Source of the DNA: Pseudomonadota bacterium
GTDB taxonomy: Bacteria; Pseudomonadota; Gammaproteobacteria; Halothiobacillales; Halothiobacillaceae
Assembly: GCA_021795795.1 (NCBI GenBank)
Contig: JAJYPA010000401.1
Span: forward strand, 1-7,586
Length of the DNA: 7,586 nucleotides
Direction: 5' to 3'
The translations under genes were made by a program, and so were the position numbers. The notes below the pieces were generated by a model. It saw only the letters and a list, made by a program, of their open reading frames with translations. It was not told where the DNA came from and ran no database searches. Each line of letters starts with the position of its first letter. The stretch's first letter is position 1. Shown piece by piece: positions 4,996-7,586 of this stretch.

Positions 4996-7431
4996 ATGAT
5001 GAGTACCTCAACGCACATATCTTCACGTCAAAACCCGCAGGCTCTTTTGTCACTGATCGAGGAAACCTGTCGTAAAATCACGCCTGTCTGGCCACTGGAT
5101 TCCTTTGTGGCCGTCAATCCCTATCTAGGACTGATCGATCGGCCCTTCACGGAGGTGGGAAACTATCTGGCCGAAACCACAGGCGAATACCTGTACATGG
5201 AACGAGCGTGGTTCGCCAAGAAAATCATCACGGGTGCGATCAAAGTTTCGGATCTGACCGAGGCCGCCAATCAGCTCAAGTGTGATATCGATGTCAACAG
5301 CATAAAGCAGGCGGCGCAGTGCGAACCGACCCCGAAAAAGCCGCTTCCACTGCTGGCCCTGGAACTGAACCGGCGTGATGCACCGCCGTTTCTTGCTTTC
5401 GTCACTGATCAGATCAGCGGCTATCTGGCTGCGCATTATGACCGTGGGCAGGCGCTGTGGCATATACCATGCGAGGCGGAAAAACGTCTCTATTCGTCCT
5501 GGCGGCAATACACTCTGATCGACCGTTCATCCGGCGCAGCCGGGCTCAAAGGAGTGAGAAAGAACCTGCTTTGTGTTTCTGAACATTCGGAAGAGGCCCT
5601 GAGCTGGGCGCTGGCTCAAATCGATTTACCCGAAGAACAGTTGGCCGATTACTTGTTTGCCACGCTTAAATCAATTGGTGGCTGGGCAAGCTACTGCCGT
5701 TATCTGCTCTGGCAGGCTGAACTGCAGGGCGAGGAAAACGATGACTTGCGGGATCTGATGGTAATTCGTCTGGTTTGGGATGCCCTGATCCTGATGGAAA
5801 TGGACGAACCTACGCGCCAGCGGTGGCGGTTGAAGATGTCTGAATGGCAGCGACAACGGGGGTTTCAATCGAACGAAGATATGCCCATCGACGAGATTCT
5901 GCTGACAGCAGCGGAAATATCCTTTCGTCGCAAGGTGGCGAGCGGCTTGAAATCCAAACCCGAGAATTTACCTGCCGCACCCCCGGAAATACAGGCGGCT
6001 TTTTGCATTGATGTGCGCTCAGAAGTTTTCCGGCGGCATCTGGAAGCCAGTATGCCCAATCTGGAAACCATCGGCTTTGCCGGGTTCTTTGGCGTGCCGG
6101 TTGAATATTGCCGCCTCGACGAGTCTTATACCCGATCCCACATGCCGGTATTGCTCAAGCCGGTTTTTCGCGCCCAGCAAGTGGGCGACAAGGCCATTGC
6201 TGAACGACAACACGCGCGCTTGAGCCGGTCTGCGACCTGGAAGCAGTTCAAACTCTCGGCGGCATCCTGTTTCACCTTTGTTGAGTCGGCAGGGCTGAGT
6301 TATGTGCCACGATTGCTTGCCGATACCTTGGGCTGGCACCGGCCATCCTTGCCACCTGATGAGGCCGGGCTGACAGCCAAGGAGCGCTCCCAGCTTCATC
6401 CGGCGTTGATTGGCGCCAATGGCGGCGCGCTTAGTGAACAGGAAAAAATCAAACTGGCAGAAGGCATGCTGCGTGGACTCGGATTGATCGATCGGTTCGC
6501 CCGCATCATCTTGCTTGCTGGCCATGGCACTTCGACCACGAACAACCCGCATCGTGCGGGTCTGGATTGCGGCGCCTGCGCGGGGCAGACCGGTGAAGTC
6601 AGTGCGCGGGTGGCCGCATCGCTACTCAACGAGCCCGCAGTACGGCTCGGACTAGCCGCCAAGGGTATTCGCATTCCGCGGGATACCCGATTTATCGCTG
6701 CACTTCACGATACCACCACGGATCAGGTGTCTTTACTGGATGTGCCGACCACAGGCATTGATCCAGCAATTCTGAAAGCGGTCACGCAAGCGTTGGAACA
6801 GGCAGGAGAACTGACTCGACTTGAACGGTTGGTCACACTCGACAAGCAGGTTGATCAACAGTCGGCGGCGCGCCATGTCATTCATCGTGGCCGTGATTGG
6901 TCGCAGGTGCGGCCAGAATGGGGTCTGGCCGGCAATGGCGCATTCATCGCGGCACCACGCTGGCGTACCCGAGGTCTCGATTTGCGTGGTCGTGCATTCC
7001 TGCATGATTACGATTGGCGCAAAGATCCCGATTTTGGCGTTTTGACCCTGATCATGACCGCGCCGCTCGTGGTTGCCAGTTGGATCAACCTGCAGTATTA
7101 CGGTTCCACCGTCGATAACGAACGACTGGGCTGTGGCAACAAGGTCTTGCACAACGTTGTGGGCGGGCTGGTCGGCGTGCTCGAAGGCAATAGTGGCGAT
7201 CTGCGGATCGGCCTGTCGTTGCAGTCCCTGCATAACGGCGAAACCTGGCGACATGAGCCACTGCGGTTGAACGCGTTCATAGAAGCGCCCACCGATGCAC
7301 TGGATCGAATCATTCAAGATCACCCCATGCTGCGCCAACTGGTAGACAATCACTGGGTGAACTTTTGTCAGATTGATGAAAGAGGAGGAGTCAAACGTCG
7401 ATTTGCCAATGGTAATTGGCGCAAAGATTAA
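4996..7431 (+). CDS. dabA: DabA, zinc-dependent carbonic-anhydrase-like subunit (UPF0753/DUF2309)
   Basis: This 811-residue soluble or membrane-associated protein is DabA. The beta-carbonic-anhydrase-like zinc site is complete: C337 and D339 in AAFCIDVRSE, H510 in LLAGHGTST, and C525 in GLDCGACAG. The relative spacing equals that of the residues reported for Halothiobacillus DabA (C351, D353, H524, C539), shifted uniformly by 14. DabA hydrates CO2 to bicarbonate only when coupled to DabB, which makes the pair an active carbon-trapping pump. Other family-like blocks are PVWPLDSFVAVNPYLG (34-49) and WINLQYYGSTVDN (near 695-710). The start is either ATG 4996 or the adjacent ATG 4999. AAGGA at 4987-4991 favours the second by spacing; I numbered from the first. 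Length and motifs look intact, with no frameshift. An IS256-type element lies just downstream. Confidence 0.95.
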   Translation: MMSTSTHISSRQNPQALLSLIEETCRKITPVWPLDSFVAVNPYLGLIDRPFTEVGNYLAETTGEYLYMERAWFAKKIITGAIKVSDLTEAANQLKCDIDVNSIKQAAQCEPTPKKPLPLLALELNRRDAPPFLAFVTDQISGYLAAHYDRGQALWHIPCEAEKRLYSSWRQYTLIDRSSGAAGLKGVRKNLLCVSEHSEEALSWALAQIDLPEEQLADYLFATLKSIGGWASYCRYLLWQAELQGEENDDLRDLMVIRLVWDALILMEMDEPTRQRWRLKMSEWQRQRGFQSNEDMPIDEILLTAAEISFRRKVASGLKSKPENLPAAPPEIQAAFCIDVRSEVFRRHLEASMPNLETIGFAGFFGVPVEYCRLDESYTRSHMPVLLKPVFRAQQVGDKAIAERQHARLSRSATWKQFKLSAASCFTFVESAGLSYVPRLLADTLGWHRPSLPPDEAGLTAKERSQLHPALIGANGGALSEQEKIKLAEGMLRGLGLIDRFARIILLAGHGTSTTNNPHRAGLDCGACAGQTGEVSARVAASLLNEPAVRLGLAAKGIRIPRDTRFIAALHDTTTDQVSLLDVPTTGIDPAILKAVTQALEQAGELTRLERLVTLDKQVDQQSAARHVIHRGRDWSQVRPEWGLAGNGAFIAAPRWRTRGLDLRGRAFLHDYDWRKDPDFGVLTLIMTAPLVVASWINLQYYGSTVDNERLGCGNKVLHNVVGGLVGVLEGNSGDLRIGLSLQSLHNGETWRHEPLRLNAFIEAPTDALDRIIQDHPMLRQLVDNHWVNFCQIDERGGVKRRFANGNWRKD

Positions 7432-7460
7432 GTGTTCGTGTCACGCCGACCCGTGTTCGC

Positions 7461-7586
7461 GAGGGTGTACAAATAACTGTGTAACTGGTTATCTGCGACT
7501 AACGAGAAGGAGGAGAACCAATGACCATTACCCAGAAGAAGACCGATGCCCTGCTCGACGAGCTTCTGAAAGGCTGCCGCACGCCG
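7461..7586 (+). mobile_element. Left end of an IS256-family insertion sequence (partial)
   Basis: The sequence GAGGGTGTACAAATAACTGT (7461-7480) resembles the terminal inverted repeat of IS256-family elements as I remember it, and it lies 60 bases before a transposase start. The element runs off the right edge, so its other end and the target duplication cannot be checked. The exact left boundary is uncertain by several bases; GTGTTCG occurs at both 7432-7438 and 7453-7459. Confidence 0.6.
7521..7586 (+). CDS. IS256-family transposase, N-terminal fragment
   Basis: The first 22 codons read MTITQKKTDALLDELLKGCR and then TP before the window ends. This start is typical of IS256-family (mutator-like, DDE) transposases, in which it is followed by a domain-linker and the catalytic core; none of the catalytic residues are visible here. 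A strong ribosome binding site AAGGAGGAG is at 7508-7516. The call rests on this short but characteristic N terminus plus the IS-end-like sequence upstream. Confidence 0.72.
   Translation, partial: MTITQKKTDALLDELLKGCRTP

Noticed and set aside
7432..7460. Terminator after dabA
   Set aside because: Only a four-base CACG/CGTG stem is found, without a T-tract.

Overview
The window looks like part of the alpha-carboxysome / CO2-concentrating locus of a chemolithoautotrophic, sulfur-oxidising gammaproteobacterium close to Halothiobacillus. The gene set and order support this, as does the CsoS1 tail at the left edge, which matches Halothiobacillus CsoS1 sequences as I remember them. No database search was possible, so the genus is an inference.

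Layout, all genes on the + strand. (1) Positions 1-151: C-terminal end of a CsoS1-type carboxysome shell hexamer protein. (2) Positions 305-1420: a compact trio. It holds a pterin-dehydratase-like Rubisco chaperone (acRAF), the ParA-type ATPase McdA and the tiny McdB, with a 4-base gap and then a 4-base overlap. The trio is bracketed by 23-base inverted repeats at 218-240 and 1714-1736. (3) Positions 1421-1883: non-coding. The right part (1715-1859) is a run of five back-to-back hairpins, and the last has a CsrA/RsmA-like AAGGAT loop just upstream of the next ribosome binding site. (4) Positions 1884-2831: a CbbR-like LysR regulator, followed by a clear intrinsic terminator at 2878-2905. (5) Positions 2906-3281: regulatory DNA with repeated CATAG/CATAGGG sites, some spaced about three helical turns apart. 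(6) Positions 3282-7431: dabB and dabA, encoding the two-subunit energy-coupled inorganic carbon accumulation complex. (7) From about 7461: the left end of an IS256-type insertion sequence, with the first 22 codons of its transposase at the right edge.

How the genes work together: DabB (membrane, Complex I-like) is thought to power DabA (zinc, carbonic-anhydrase-like) so that CO2 is turned into bicarbonate and trapped in the cytosol. Carboxysomes, whose shell gene ends at the left edge, concentrate CO2 around Rubisco. acRAF helps Rubisco assemble. McdA and McdB spread carboxysomes over the nucleoid. The CbbR-like regulator probably tunes the adjacent dab operon and/or the cbb genes to carbon supply.

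All the protein-coding genes belong to known families. The parts least explained are the hairpin array with its flanking repeats and the CATAGGG site cluster before dabB.
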